A stretch of DNA of 16,071 nucleotides, taken from JBLIOB01 sp047639575. Lineage in GTDB: Bacteria; Bacteroidota; Bacteroidia; Flavobacteriales_D; Parvicellaceae. The stretch is from assembly GCA_047639575.1 (NCBI GenBank), contig JBLIOB010000080.1, positions 1 through 16,071 on the forward strand, written 5' to 3'. Every line of letters begins with the position of its first letter. Positions within the stretch are counted from its first letter, which is position 1. The position numbers and the translations under genes are program-made. The notes beneath the pieces were generated by a model, which saw only the letters and a list, made by a program, of their open reading frames with translations, ran no database searches and had not been told where the DNA came from. Of the stretch, positions 1 through 6,210 are shown one piece after another.

Positions 1-101
1 AACCTGAGATGGTTACATGAACTTGAAGAGCCGTATGAATTGAGAGGTTCACGTACGGTTCTGTGAGAAGCTTGGGGTGAAATTCCCCTTGCTTACTCGA
101 C
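1..101 (+). mobile_element. 3' end of a group II intron (domains V and VI)
   Basis: This is the catalytic 3' end of a group II intron; the rest, including any intron-encoded reverse transcriptase, lies left of the window. Domain V spans about 28-61: a lower stem GAGCCGT (28-34) pairing with ACGGTTC (55-61), a small bulge, and an upper stem TGAATT (36-41) with GGTTCA (46-51) closed by a GAGA tetraloop (42-45). The catalytic triad AGC is at 29-31. Domain VI follows (63-98): AAGC (68-71) pairs with GCTT (91-94) and GAG (65-67) with CTC (96-98), leaving A95 bulged as the branch point. Seven bases counted from A95 put the splice end near C101, giving the usual AY terminus. The intron is in the opposite orientation to the next gene and ends only 15 bases past that gene's stop. 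The intron class cannot be decided from this fragment. Confidence 0.88.
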
Positions 102-116
102 TATGCACTTGTTATT

Positions 117-1025
117 TTACGGGAATTTGGGTTCCTTAATTTCAGCTTCATAATCGAACACGATCGCGCTATTTTTGTCAAAACGTATTGAATGTTGAAA
201 CCTTTTCTTGTCCTTAAAATAGAAAGTTTCTGTATGGAAAATTGTTGAACTATTTTCAAAGAAATAAGTTGTTGATACTATATTGCCTTTATCATCGAAA
301 TCCTCCATTGACTTACAAACACCATTCTTGTCAAACTGCATTAAACGTCCATAGTTCTTATTTCCTTTTGCGCGCCAGAAACCATGTTGTTTAATTTTAC
401 CATTGTCATAATACCTAAAGTATTCACCATCATTGCGATTTCTGATGTGATTACTTACGCGTTTAAGATTACCACTAGGGTATAACCATTCCCAAATACC
501 TTCCTTTTTGCCATTTATGTACAACCCTCTAAGTATGGTTGAATCATTTTCAGACTTTAATTCAGACCAATATCCATTTTTCTTACTTAAGCTATCTAGT
601 TGATTCAAATATAAAATGCTATCAGCAAGTCTTTTTGAGCGAATTATCCTTCCTGTAATTGCTATAGTTTTCGAACTATCTTGAAAATTACCTGTTAAAG
701 TGAAAGACATTAGAAAGCTAGTATCGTTATAGTTGTTAGTTGCAGGCACTTTATAGTATAGCACCTGCACCGAGTCTTTTTCTAACGATGAATAAACTCT
801 GTCCGTAATGCTATTTTTAGGTAGACATTGTCCATTCCCTTTAAAAGACGAAAAAACGACATTCCCAGAAACGGTTTGAAAAGGGTGCCAAATTAGCAGA
901 CTTTGACCAGAGAAAACATCACCTACATCGACACAATCACTCACAAAATTTATTTTGTTTAATTTCTGAGCATTGGCGCTTGAACCAACTAATATTGAGA
1001 ATATGATAAAAGTTATTCTTTTCAC
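117..1025 (-). CDS. exported MORN_2-like repeat protein (YwqK-type)
   Basis: Function unknown. The 302-residue product has an N-terminal signal peptide (about residues 1-19, cleavage after SANA). Residues about 25-130 form a beta-rich region ending in a pattern like LTGNF...IAITGRII, which loosely resembles DUF1573/Ig-like domains; that is only a hint. Residues about 169-250 contain repeated (Y)xNGKxxGxWxxxYPSGNLK / GEYFRYYDNGKIKxxG / DKNG units. These match the MORN_2 repeats found in proteins annotated as YwqK-family in Bacteroidota, although an antitoxin role is not demonstrated for such exported forms. No transmembrane segment or sorting domain follows, so a periplasmic or surface location is likely. 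The stop codon lies 15 bases from the group II intron end, and a large imperfect palindrome lies upstream. It may be the second member of a cassette-like array on this strand. Confidence 0.75.
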   Translation of the reverse strand: MKRITFIIFSILVGSSANAQKLNKINFVSDCVDVGDVFSGQSLLIWHPFQTVSGNVVFSSFKGNGQCLPKNSITDRVYSSLEKDSVQVLYYKVPATNNYNDTSFLMSFTLTGNFQDSSKTIAITGRIIRSKRLADSILYLNQLDSLSKKNGYWSELKSENDSTILRGLYINGKKEGIWEWLYPSGNLKRVSNHIRNRNDGEYFRYYDNGKIKQHGFWRAKGNKNYGRLMQFDKNGVCKSMEDFDDKGNIVSTTYFFENSSTIFHTETFYFKDKKRFQHSIRFDKNSAIVFDYEAEIKEPKFP

Positions 1026-1110
1026 AATTACAAATTACCTATTTAAGATTAATTAAGGAAGTTGTTTAACGGTTCATTAACAAATCAATCGAGAGTGGCC
1101 TTCATTGTGC

Positions 1111-1234
1111 ATAACGTGAGTCTGTGTAATAACTAATTTTTGATCTCTGAGAATCGCATATTTGAAAATTTTCATTGAGAGGTACCTGAATATAATAATT
1201 TTCAAATAGGTTAATGCACAGTCTGACGTTTAGT
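1111..1234. repeat. long imperfect palindrome between two cassette-like genes
   Basis: Outer arms: AACGT (1113-1117) pairs with ACGTT (1226-1230), then AG/CT and CTGTG (1122-1126) with CACAG (1217-1221), interrupted by single mismatches at 1118/1225 and 1121/1222; pairing continues weakly to about 1132/1211. Inner arms: a perfect 12-bp inverted repeat TATTTGAAAATT (1159-1170) and AATTTTCAAATA (1197-1208), with a GGTACC palindrome in the loop at its symmetry centre. The two arms have different centres because about 26 unpaired bases lie on the left side and only 2 on the right. A stem with mismatches, terminal AAC/GTT triplets and a bulky internal hairpin is the architecture of integron attC sites. 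However, the end boxes (GTTATGC, ACTAAAC on the minus strand) fit the GTTRRRY/RYYYAAC consensus only partly. Confidence 0.55.
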
Positions 1235-1273
1235 ATAAAATGTCGTGCAACGGTTGGTTAGGTTGGGTATACA

Positions 1274-1289
1274 TTGTTAGCAAACGTAG
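1274..1289. repeat. left arm of 16-bp inverted repeat bracketing the SPFH-like gene
   Basis: TTGTTAGCAAACGTAG at 1274-1289 is the reverse complement, with one mismatch, of CTATGTTTGCTAACAA at 1842-1857. This arm abuts the stop codon of the gene at 1290-1832 with no spacer. Read with the gene, it gives TGCTAACAA right after the stop, as the 5' (R''-like) core of an attC site would. Confidence 0.75.
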
Positions 1290-1832
1290 TTAGAGTAGGG
1301 ACTCCAGATTTTGTATTTCAATAAACATTATGGACAAACCTCTTCTCAAAGCCTTTTCTCTCATATGCTCACCTATCAAAGGTTCAAGGCGTCCTATGGT
1401 ATTGACGTTAATTACAGATATGTCAAAATCTATTAGTTGCAATTCACAGACCTCAACAAGTAAATCTTCGACATATGTATGATATTGCCGGCCTAATTCT
1501 AGATGAACTTTTGATGCTTGTCCTCTAGATATTTTGTAGTGAACTGTAGCCTTGATGTTGTACGAAGAGTCATTTTCTAAATGATAATCTCTGTCAATTT
1601 GCAGCGAGTCTCGTTGCAAGGAATATTGTAACATTTCCTCGCCATCCTGCAATGTGTAAATCCCTTCGTTATATGCTATTGTTGTATCGACACCATATGA
1701 GTTAGGTCGGAAAATAAATCCTTCATGATTCGCGTCAACGGTTACTTCATTAGTTTGAGCATTTGATGAGCAACCAGTTGCTAGTATACTTCCTAAGAAA
1801 AGGCTTAAGATAAGGTTTGAATATTGAGACAT
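1290..1832 (-). CDS. small SPFH/band-7 (prohibitin-like) lipoprotein
   Basis: The 180-residue product begins with a signal peptide ending in a lipobox-like ATGC (Cys21), so it is probably a lipoprotein. Residues about 70-178 read as a divergent SPFH/band-7 core: RDSLQIDRDYHLENDSSYNIKATVHYKIS (in pieces: a DSLQID strand, then NIKATVHYKIS), a helical stretch LELGRQYHTYVEDLLVEV, and REKALRRGLSIMFIEIQNLESL. This parallels the prohibitin order of beta strand, YRI-type motif, helix and GI.. strand. Prohibitins and flotillins are usually about 270-480 residues with a long C-terminal coiled coil; here the protein stops right after the SPFH core, so it may not form the usual rings. The role is unknown. 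The ATG is 9 bases inside one arm of a 16-bp inverted repeat and the stop abuts the other arm, a cassette-like packing. Confidence 0.65.
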   Translation of the reverse strand: MSQYSNLILSLFLGSILATGCSSNAQTNEVTVDANHEGFIFRPNSYGVDTTIAYNEGIYTLQDGEEMLQYSLQRDSLQIDRDYHLENDSSYNIKATVHYKISRGQASKVHLELGRQYHTYVEDLLVEVCELQLIDFDISVINVNTIGRLEPLIGEHMREKALRRGLSIMFIEIQNLESLL

Positions 1833-1841
1833 GCTTATGAT

Positions 1842-1857
1842 CTATGTTTGCTAACAA
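1842..1857. repeat. right arm of 16-bp inverted repeat bracketing the SPFH-like gene
   Basis: CTATGTTTGCTAACAA, partner of 1274-1289 (15 of 16 matching). In the gene's orientation it reads TTGTTAGCAAACATAG and ends 9 bases before the ATG, so any cassette would start at the G/TTAGC step, as integron cassettes do at G/TTRRRY. Confidence 0.75.
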
Positions 1858-1862
1858 GTGTG

Positions 1863-1907
1863 TAAACACTATAGTTCTTTTCATTCACAAAAGAACTATA
1901 GCGTTTA
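1863..1907. repeat. strong 19-bp hairpin downstream of the recombinase remnant
   Basis: TAAACACTATAGTTCTTTT (1863-1881) pairs with AAAAGAACTATAGCGTTTA (1889-1907): 18 of 19 positions pair, with one A/C mismatch (1868/1902) and a 7-base loop. It begins 6 bases after the stop of the tyrosine recombinase remnant. On the minus strand no run of T follows, so it is not a textbook terminator. It may instead be the stem of a recombination site, since the arms end in AAAC/GTTT next to the GTTAGC core at 1842-1857. Confidence 0.7.
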
Positions 1908-1913
1908 TTTCCC

Positions 1914-2202
1914 TTATGGGATCATGTCTAAATTTAAAGAATCTAACGAACTCTGTATATTCTTAACATGAATTAATGTAACATGGGGGTATATTTCCGT
2001 TGTTTTACTACTGCTGTGCCCAAGCATCGATTGAATGTGTCGTAAATCTGCCCCGTCTTCTAATAAATGTGTTGCAAAACTATGACTCAGCATATGCGGG
2101 GTAACGCGGCTCTGTCGTATCTGTGCATACCAGGCCTTTATTTGCAATAATATCTGGGATTTCCGAATTGCTAACCAGCTGATAATCAGATTAATTTATT
2201 TT
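1914..2202 (-). pseudogene. C-terminal remnant of a tyrosine recombinase (integrase/XerD-like)
   Basis: About 80 residues of the C-terminal catalytic lobe remain: VTPHMLSHSFATHLLEDG, then ADLRHIQSMLGHSSSKTTEIYPHV, then IQSSLDSLNLD. The nucleophile region TTEIYxHV and the HSS motif are present. The first catalytic box normally reads HxLRHSFATH, but here the Arg is Ser (codon AGT, one change from CGT), which should abolish cleavage. The reading frame opens after a TAA near 2203 and has no ATG start; only a TTG at 2145-2147 could serve. Clear homology begins near KAWYAQIRQSR, so roughly the first 200-250 residues are gone. The SxLDSL ending is seen in integron integrases and in Bacteroidota XerC/D-like recombinases; without the N-terminal part the two cannot be separated. 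An IS6-type end lies 34 bases upstream and may have truncated it. Confidence 0.8.
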
Positions 2203-2235
2203 TGAAATTAGCTGAGAGTTTGTCAAAACTCACAG

Positions 2236-2248
2236 ATGCGACAGAACC
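2236..2248 (-). repeat. solo IS6-family terminal inverted repeat
   Basis: ATGCGACAGAACC here is the exact 13-base reverse complement of GGTTCTGTCGCAT at 15340-15352, which is the left end of an IS6-family element. No transposase coding is visible to its left; the neighbouring sequence to about 2203 has no recognisable gene and includes a small GAGTTT/AAACTC stem. It is probably a decayed element end. It stops 5 bases from the stop codon of the EamA gene. Confidence 0.65.
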
Positions 2249-2253
2249 AAGCT

Positions 2254-3165
2254 TTAGGCCGATAGATTTTTGCCGCGCTTTCCTACTAAGTAAACACCAA
2301 TAAATATTAGGATAGCAAATCCAATTTTCTCTAAAGTTAAACCTCCAATGTTTTCATCGTAGCTCACGATCAGCACGAAGGCCGATGCAAGAACTGGCTG
2401 TAAATAAATGTAAGCGCTTACGGTAGCAGTGTTCAATTTACTTACTGCGTAGATGTTTAATAAATAAGCAAGGAAAGTCGTACAAACAACAACAAATACT
2501 ACGCTACCAATAATGGCTGGAGGCATATCCCAATTTATTTCGGTGAATTGCCCGTATCCCAATGGGATTACAAATAATGCACCAAACAAAAAGACCCAAG
2601 AAATAACAACTAATGAGTTGTATTTCTTCATTAGGGGCTTTACTAGTACGAGATAGACTCCGTAAGAAGCGCTGTTTGCTAAGATTAGTAGGTCCCCGGA
2701 TAAAGAAGAACCATCTGCTGAGCCATTGCTATAAAGAATGATCATAGTTGCACCGATTCCACCTAAAACAATTCCAATAATTTTGGTCCAAGTAACACCC
2801 TCTCCAATTACAACAGCAGCAATGATTAGAACTAAAAGGGGATTTGAGGTCATCATGATCGAGGCATTGATTTCCGATGTCATCGATAAGCCTTGAAAAA
2901 ATAACATTTGATTAATACACACTCCGAATAATCCACAAGCCGCCAGCCTGATGTAGTCTTTTCGAGTAATCTTAGTCTTTGATTTTTTCATGAAAAGGCG
3001 CAACAACCAAAACATGCTTAATGCCCCTAAAACTCTTATGAAAATAAAGCCTCTGGGCTGAATATATCCATCTTCTCCCATCGGGCCTTTGGCCAACGTA
3101 TAGTTCATTCCGTAAATGAGGTTGGCACCAAAGACAGCGAGATGAGCGAAGAGATTCTTATTCAT
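2254..3165 (-). CDS. EamA/DMT-family transporter
   Basis: A 303-residue integral inner-membrane protein of the drug/metabolite transporter superfamily, with two EamA repeats of about five hydrophobic helices each (first about residues 5-145, second about 157-295). Typical features are the N-terminal hydrophobic start with YGMNYTLAKG, the INQMLFFQGLSMTSEINASIMMTSNPLLVLIIA segment of repeat 1, and the matching LLNIYAVSKLNTATVSAYIYLQPVLASAF segment of repeat 2. Length is normal for the family. Substrates of this family vary widely (amino acids, metabolites, drugs) and cannot be named here. Its ATG overlaps the end of the upstream ArsC/Spx-like gene by 8 bases, which suggests translational coupling. 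The stop codon lies 5 bases from an IS6-type end. Confidence 0.9.
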   Translation of the reverse strand: MNKNLFAHLAVFGANLIYGMNYTLAKGPMGEDGYIQPRGFIFIRVLGALSMFWLLRLFMKKSKTKITRKDYIRLAACGLFGVCINQMLFFQGLSMTSEINASIMMTSNPLLVLIIAAVVIGEGVTWTKIIGIVLGGIGATMIILYSNGSADGSSLSGDLLILANSASYGVYLVLVKPLMKKYNSLVVISWVFLFGALFVIPLGYGQFTEINWDMPPAIIGSVVFVVVCTTFLAYLLNIYAVSKLNTATVSAYIYLQPVLASAFVLIVSYDENIGGLTLEKIGFAILIFIGVYLVGKRGKNLSA

Positions 3166-3511
3166 TAAGTCTGGCGATAGCGGCTTCTACAACTTTTTTG
3201 GAATTCCCAACGAAAATTTCGTTCTCTAAAATAATTACGGGCCTTTTTAAGAAGGTATATTCTTCTATTATATAATTTTTGTAATCTGCCTCTGAAAGTT
3301 CTTTTTCATTAAGCCCAAGAGATCGATACTTCATAGCTTTTCGGCTAAATAAGGCTTCATATGATCCAGCCAAATCCTTCATCTGTTCAATTTGAGCTGC
3401 AGTCATCTTCTCTTCTTTAATATTCTGCAAGTCAAAACTTCCGTCTGCGTTAACCTCTTTTAAAATTCTTATGCAAGTAGAACATGTTTTCAAATGATAG
3501 ATTTTCCTCAT
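3158..3511 (-). CDS. ArsC/Spx-like thioredoxin-fold protein
   Basis: A 117-residue protein of the ArsC/Spx/YffB family. Residues 4-13 carry the N-terminal strand and the motif CSTC (Cys10, Cys13). The C-terminal half has TFLKRPVIILENEIFVG, matching the family's (I)RRPxIxxxxxxxVG signature with the conserved Arg before the cis-Pro. Two cysteines in a CxxC arrangement are more like Spx-type or redox proteins than E. coli ArsC, where the first Cys acts with external glutaredoxin. Candidate activities are therefore arsenate reduction or a thiol-redox regulatory role, and the sequence does not decide. No arsR or arsB gene is nearby. It overlaps the EamA gene by 8 bases and follows the PhoD-like gene in the same orientation, with 36 bases between them. 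Confidence 0.85.
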   Translation of the reverse strand: MRKIYHLKTCSTCIRILKEVNADGSFDLQNIKEEKMTAAQIEQMKDLAGSYEALFSRKAMKYRSLGLNEKELSEADYKNYIIEEYTFLKRPVIILENEIFVGNSKKVVEAAIARLNE

Positions 3512-3547
3512 GCGGCAAATGTAGTAGAAGAAGTTGATTCCTTTTGA

Positions 3548-4846
3548 TTAAAAAGATACTTGTTGTTCCTTCAACGTATGTTCTTGAAGCATTTTACCGA
3601 ACTTGTCTTTGTAAGTGATTTTGAATACTCTTTGATGCTGGATTCCAGAAATTGAAATTACCGCGTAGTTATGTTTCACAATTAAATCTCCAACGCGAAA
3701 TTCATTTTTCCCTTCTTTTCCAAGTCCTCTTAAGGGATGTCTCCAACTAGTTAATCCAGAAACGGTGAAATCATAAAATGGATAAGTTGCTTTTTCCTGA
3801 CGTTTCAGAATCTCGCTGTGATGTCTGTCACCTGATAAAAATACAACCCCGTTAATTTCGCTGTCTTTAATGAAAGAAAACAGGTCTTTTCTTTCATTCT
3901 CATATTGATAGAAACATTCATGATCTTCAAATTTGTTAAGGACTTGATTACCTGAAACAATAATTTTAAAGGAAGTAGTGGATTTCGCTAGGCCGTCTTT
4001 TAACCATTTTAATTGTGTCTCGCCCAACATAATACTGTCAATTCCACTATCGTTTCTGTTGAAGCGATCATCTAGCATGAAGATCTCAATGTCTGCGTAA
4101 TTGAATTTGTAATAAATCCCATCCGAATGCGGCTTGTTCGGATTTTGCCAATAGTTTTCGAAAACCTTCTTGGTGGTATTTTTCATTCCAAAATTCCCAT
4201 CAGAATTATTCGGACCAAAATCATGATCATCCCAAGTAGAATAGTGAAACTTCTTTTTCATGAAACGATTCAATTTCTTATGCTTTCTAACACTATTGTA
4301 CCGCTTCAAAGTTTTTTTCTTCTTTTTAAGCTCTCCGCCTAACAGGTATAAGTTATCCCCCATCCATAGCATGAAATCTCCCTCTTTTTCTTCCGCCAGA
4401 GTGTTAAATATTCGAGTGCTGTTGGTTAGCTTAACTAGTTTGTCTTTACCGGTCCCAATAAACGCACAAGAGCCAACGAGAAAAGAAAAATCATCGACTT
4501 CGTAATTTCTAATCGTTGAGATTTTACCTGAACTCAGAAGCGTTTTTTGAGAATATAAATCGATTCGATAGGTAGATGCTTCTTTTAATTTGGAAAGGTC
4601 CGCTTTAAATGGACATTCATTTTTTAAGCAGTAATCATTACTCGCCTTAATATTTACAATCTGATAATCCGTGCTGTCAGTAACATTTGTGATGATACAT
4701 TTTACTTCCTGCACATCAGCCCCTAAAAACCAAATTTTAGTTGTATTGGCAGTAGTATGACCTTGAAATGGGCCCGAAACAATTTTTGCATTCCCTGCAA
4801 AAGTTAGGATCGGAATTAAAGCTAGAATTATAGTTAGTGTTCTCAT
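3548..4846 (-). CDS. exported PhoD-like metallophosphatase
   Basis: A 432-residue member of the PhoD/alkaline phosphatase D-type metallophosphoesterase family, predicted to hydrolyse phosphomonoesters or diesters outside the inner membrane. A Sec signal peptide covers about residues 1-19 (TFAGNA). An N-terminal Ig-like region (about 22-112) is followed by the catalytic domain. Metal- and substrate-binding motifs are GSC (125-127), MGDN (162-165), WDDHDFG (205-211), DDR (259-261), SGN (298-300) and SGDRHHSE (338-345). All expected acidic and His ligands are present, so it should be active. There is no lipobox or T9SS domain. It is the first gene of a minus-strand run with the ArsC/Spx-like and EamA genes (36-base gap). 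A short hairpin overlaps its start codon. Confidence 0.9.
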   Translation of the reverse strand: MRTLTIILALIPILTFAGNAKIVSGPFQGHTTANTTKIWFLGADVQEVKCIITNVTDSTDYQIVNIKASNDYCLKNECPFKADLSKLKEASTYRIDLYSQKTLLSSGKISTIRNYEVDDFSFLVGSCAFIGTGKDKLVKLTNSTRIFNTLAEEKEGDFMLWMGDNLYLLGGELKKKKKTLKRYNSVRKHKKLNRFMKKKFHYSTWDDHDFGPNNSDGNFGMKNTTKKVFENYWQNPNKPHSDGIYYKFNYADIEIFMLDDRFNRNDSGIDSIMLGETQLKWLKDGLAKSTTSFKIIVSGNQVLNKFEDHECFYQYENERKDLFSFIKDSEINGVVFLSGDRHHSEILKRQEKATYPFYDFTVSGLTSWRHPLRGLGKEGKNEFRVGDLIVKHNYAVISISGIQHQRVFKITYKDKFGKMLQEHTLKEQQVSF

Positions 4847-4865
4847 TACGAGGTAAATCTCGTAA
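4846..4865 (-). promoter_or_regulatory. start-codon hairpin of the PhoD-like gene
   Basis: TTACGAG (4846-4852) and CTCGTAA (4859-4865) are perfect 7-bp inverted arms around a 6-base loop. In the minus-strand transcript the stem's 3' arm ends on the A of the AUG. Such a stem could limit ribosome access or mark an operator. No Shine-Dalgarno sequence is visible. Confidence 0.35.
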
Positions 4866-5018
4866 AACTTAAGAGAATTTTAGCATGATGAGATACAAAA
4901 GTGGACATGAGGTTGATTGTATAGTAAAGCGTTGTAACAGCATTTAGCTAATTAAGTCTTGTAAGTTGTGGCAAATCAGGTATAAATGAAACTTAGTTAG
5001 GATGCCAGTAGTATCCAA

Positions 5019-5026
5019 TAGATTTG
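5019..5026 (+). promoter_or_regulatory. Bacteroidota -7 promoter element
   Basis: TAGATTTG matches the Bacteroidota sigma-70 -7 consensus TAnnTTTG exactly and lies 33 bases before the ATG at 5060. A -33 TTG partner is not convincing; a TTAG sits near 4993. It is a plausible promoter for the two-gene plus-strand unit. Confidence 0.5.
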
Positions 5027-5059
5027 TAATTTCGCATCACTTTGGGAGATGTAAAAAAT

Positions 5060-6199
5060 ATGAAGTTTGGTACAAAAGCTATTCACGCGGGAGTGCAACC
5101 TGATCCATCGACAGGAGCCATCATGACTCCAATATTTCAAACCTCAACTTATGTTCAGACAGCTGTAGGAGAGCATAAAGGATACGCCTACTCCAGAACC
5201 AGTAATCCAACGAGAAATGCTTTGGAAAATGCGATTGCTCAATTGGAAAACGGCAAATACGGAGCTTGCTTTGGGTCGGGAATGGCAGCAATCGATTGTA
5301 TCTGTAAAATGCTCAAACCTGGAGATGAGGTAATTTCAACAAGCGATTTGTACGGAGGAACCTATCGAATATTCACAACCATCTTTCAGCAGTACGGAAT
5401 AATATTTCATTTTGTTCCAATGGGCAATCCGTCTATCGTTCAAGAAAAAGTGAATGAGAACACGAAATTAATTTGGGCCGAAACACCGACCAATCCAATG
5501 ATGAACATTATCGATATTAAGGCATTAGCTTCAATATCGAAAGCATGTGGAGCGATGCTCGGAGTTGATAATACTTTTGCAACCCCTTGTCTACAAACTC
5601 CATTAGATCTCGGAGCGGATATAGTAATGCACTCCGTAACAAAATATTTAGGTGGACATTCAGACGTGGTAATGGGCGCTCTTGTAACTAAGGATGATGA
5701 TTTGGCTAAAGAAATGTATCGAATTCAAAATTCTTCTGGGGCAGTAACCGGACCAATGGATTCGTTCTTGGTGCTTCGAGGCCTGAAAACGCTTCATCTT
5801 CGAATGCAAAGACATTGTGAGAATGGGGAGGTAGTAGCCAAATTCTTGTTGGATCATCCAAAAGTAGAGAATGTATATTGGCCAGGCTTTGAGTTTCATC
5901 CGAACCACCAAGTAGCTAAAGAACAAATGAACGGTTATGGCGGAATGATTTCGTTTTCATTAGTTGGAAACAAAATAGAAGACGCACTAGATATCGTGAA
6001 AAGAGTAAAATTATTCACACTTGCTGAATCTTTAGGTGGGGTAGAATCGTTAATAGGTCATCCCGCAAAAATGACTCATGCGTCAATTCCGAAAGAAGAT
6101 AGGGAGAAAAGTGGTGTTGTTGATTCATTGATTAGGTTGAGTGTTGGAGTTGAAGATGTAGAAGACCTTGTTGCCGATTTAAAGCAGGCAATGGCGTAA
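5060..6199 (+). CDS. cystathionine gamma-synthase/lyase-family PLP enzyme
   Basis: A 379-residue fold-type I PLP enzyme of the Cys/Met metabolism family (cystathionine gamma-synthase, gamma-lyase or beta-lyase). Seen directly: YSRTSNPT near residues 44-51 (Tyr and Arg contacting the neighbouring subunit's phosphate), FGSGMAA (71-77), SDLYGGTYR (95-103), ETPTNP (141-146), VDNTF with Asp170, and the Schiff-base Lys195 in SVTKYLGGHSD. The C-terminal part has ESLGGVESLIGHPAxMTHASIP. Length is normal for the family. The reaction cannot be fixed from motifs alone, since synthase and lyases share them. I chose the ATG at 5060 over a TTG at 5042, because the protein homology starts with KFGTKAIHAG. 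A weak GGGAG lies about 11 bases upstream. The next gene begins 11 bases after the stop, so the two are probably co-transcribed. Confidence 0.92.
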   Translation: MKFGTKAIHAGVQPDPSTGAIMTPIFQTSTYVQTAVGEHKGYAYSRTSNPTRNALENAIAQLENGKYGACFGSGMAAIDCICKMLKPGDEVISTSDLYGGTYRIFTTIFQQYGIIFHFVPMGNPSIVQEKVNENTKLIWAETPTNPMMNIIDIKALASISKACGAMLGVDNTFATPCLQTPLDLGADIVMHSVTKYLGGHSDVVMGALVTKDDDLAKEMYRIQNSSGAVTGPMDSFLVLRGLKTLHLRMQRHCENGEVVAKFLLDHPKVENVYWPGFEFHPNHQVAKEQMNGYGGMISFSLVGNKIEDALDIVKRVKLFTLAESLGGVESLIGHPAKMTHASIPKEDREKSGVVDSLIRLSVGVEDVEDLVADLKQAMA

Positions 6200-6210
6200 A
6201 TTTTAAAGAA

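Noticed and set aside
1863..1907. Ordinary rho-independent terminator
   Set aside because: The stem is strong but no T run follows on the minus strand; the TTTATTT after it on plus would serve no visible plus-strand gene.
4127..4505. Short plus-strand open frames inside the PhoD-like gene
   Set aside because: They are antisense to conserved catalytic motifs; composition is that of a shadow frame.
5042..5059. TTG as start of the PLP enzyme
   Set aside because: It adds six residues before the family-typical MKFGTKAIHAG start, and the ATG at 5060 is well placed after the TAnnTTTG element.
4900..5059. SAM or other riboswitch upstream of the transsulfuration gene
   Set aside because: No SAM-I-type conserved core or ordered stems could be found in the 213-base gap.
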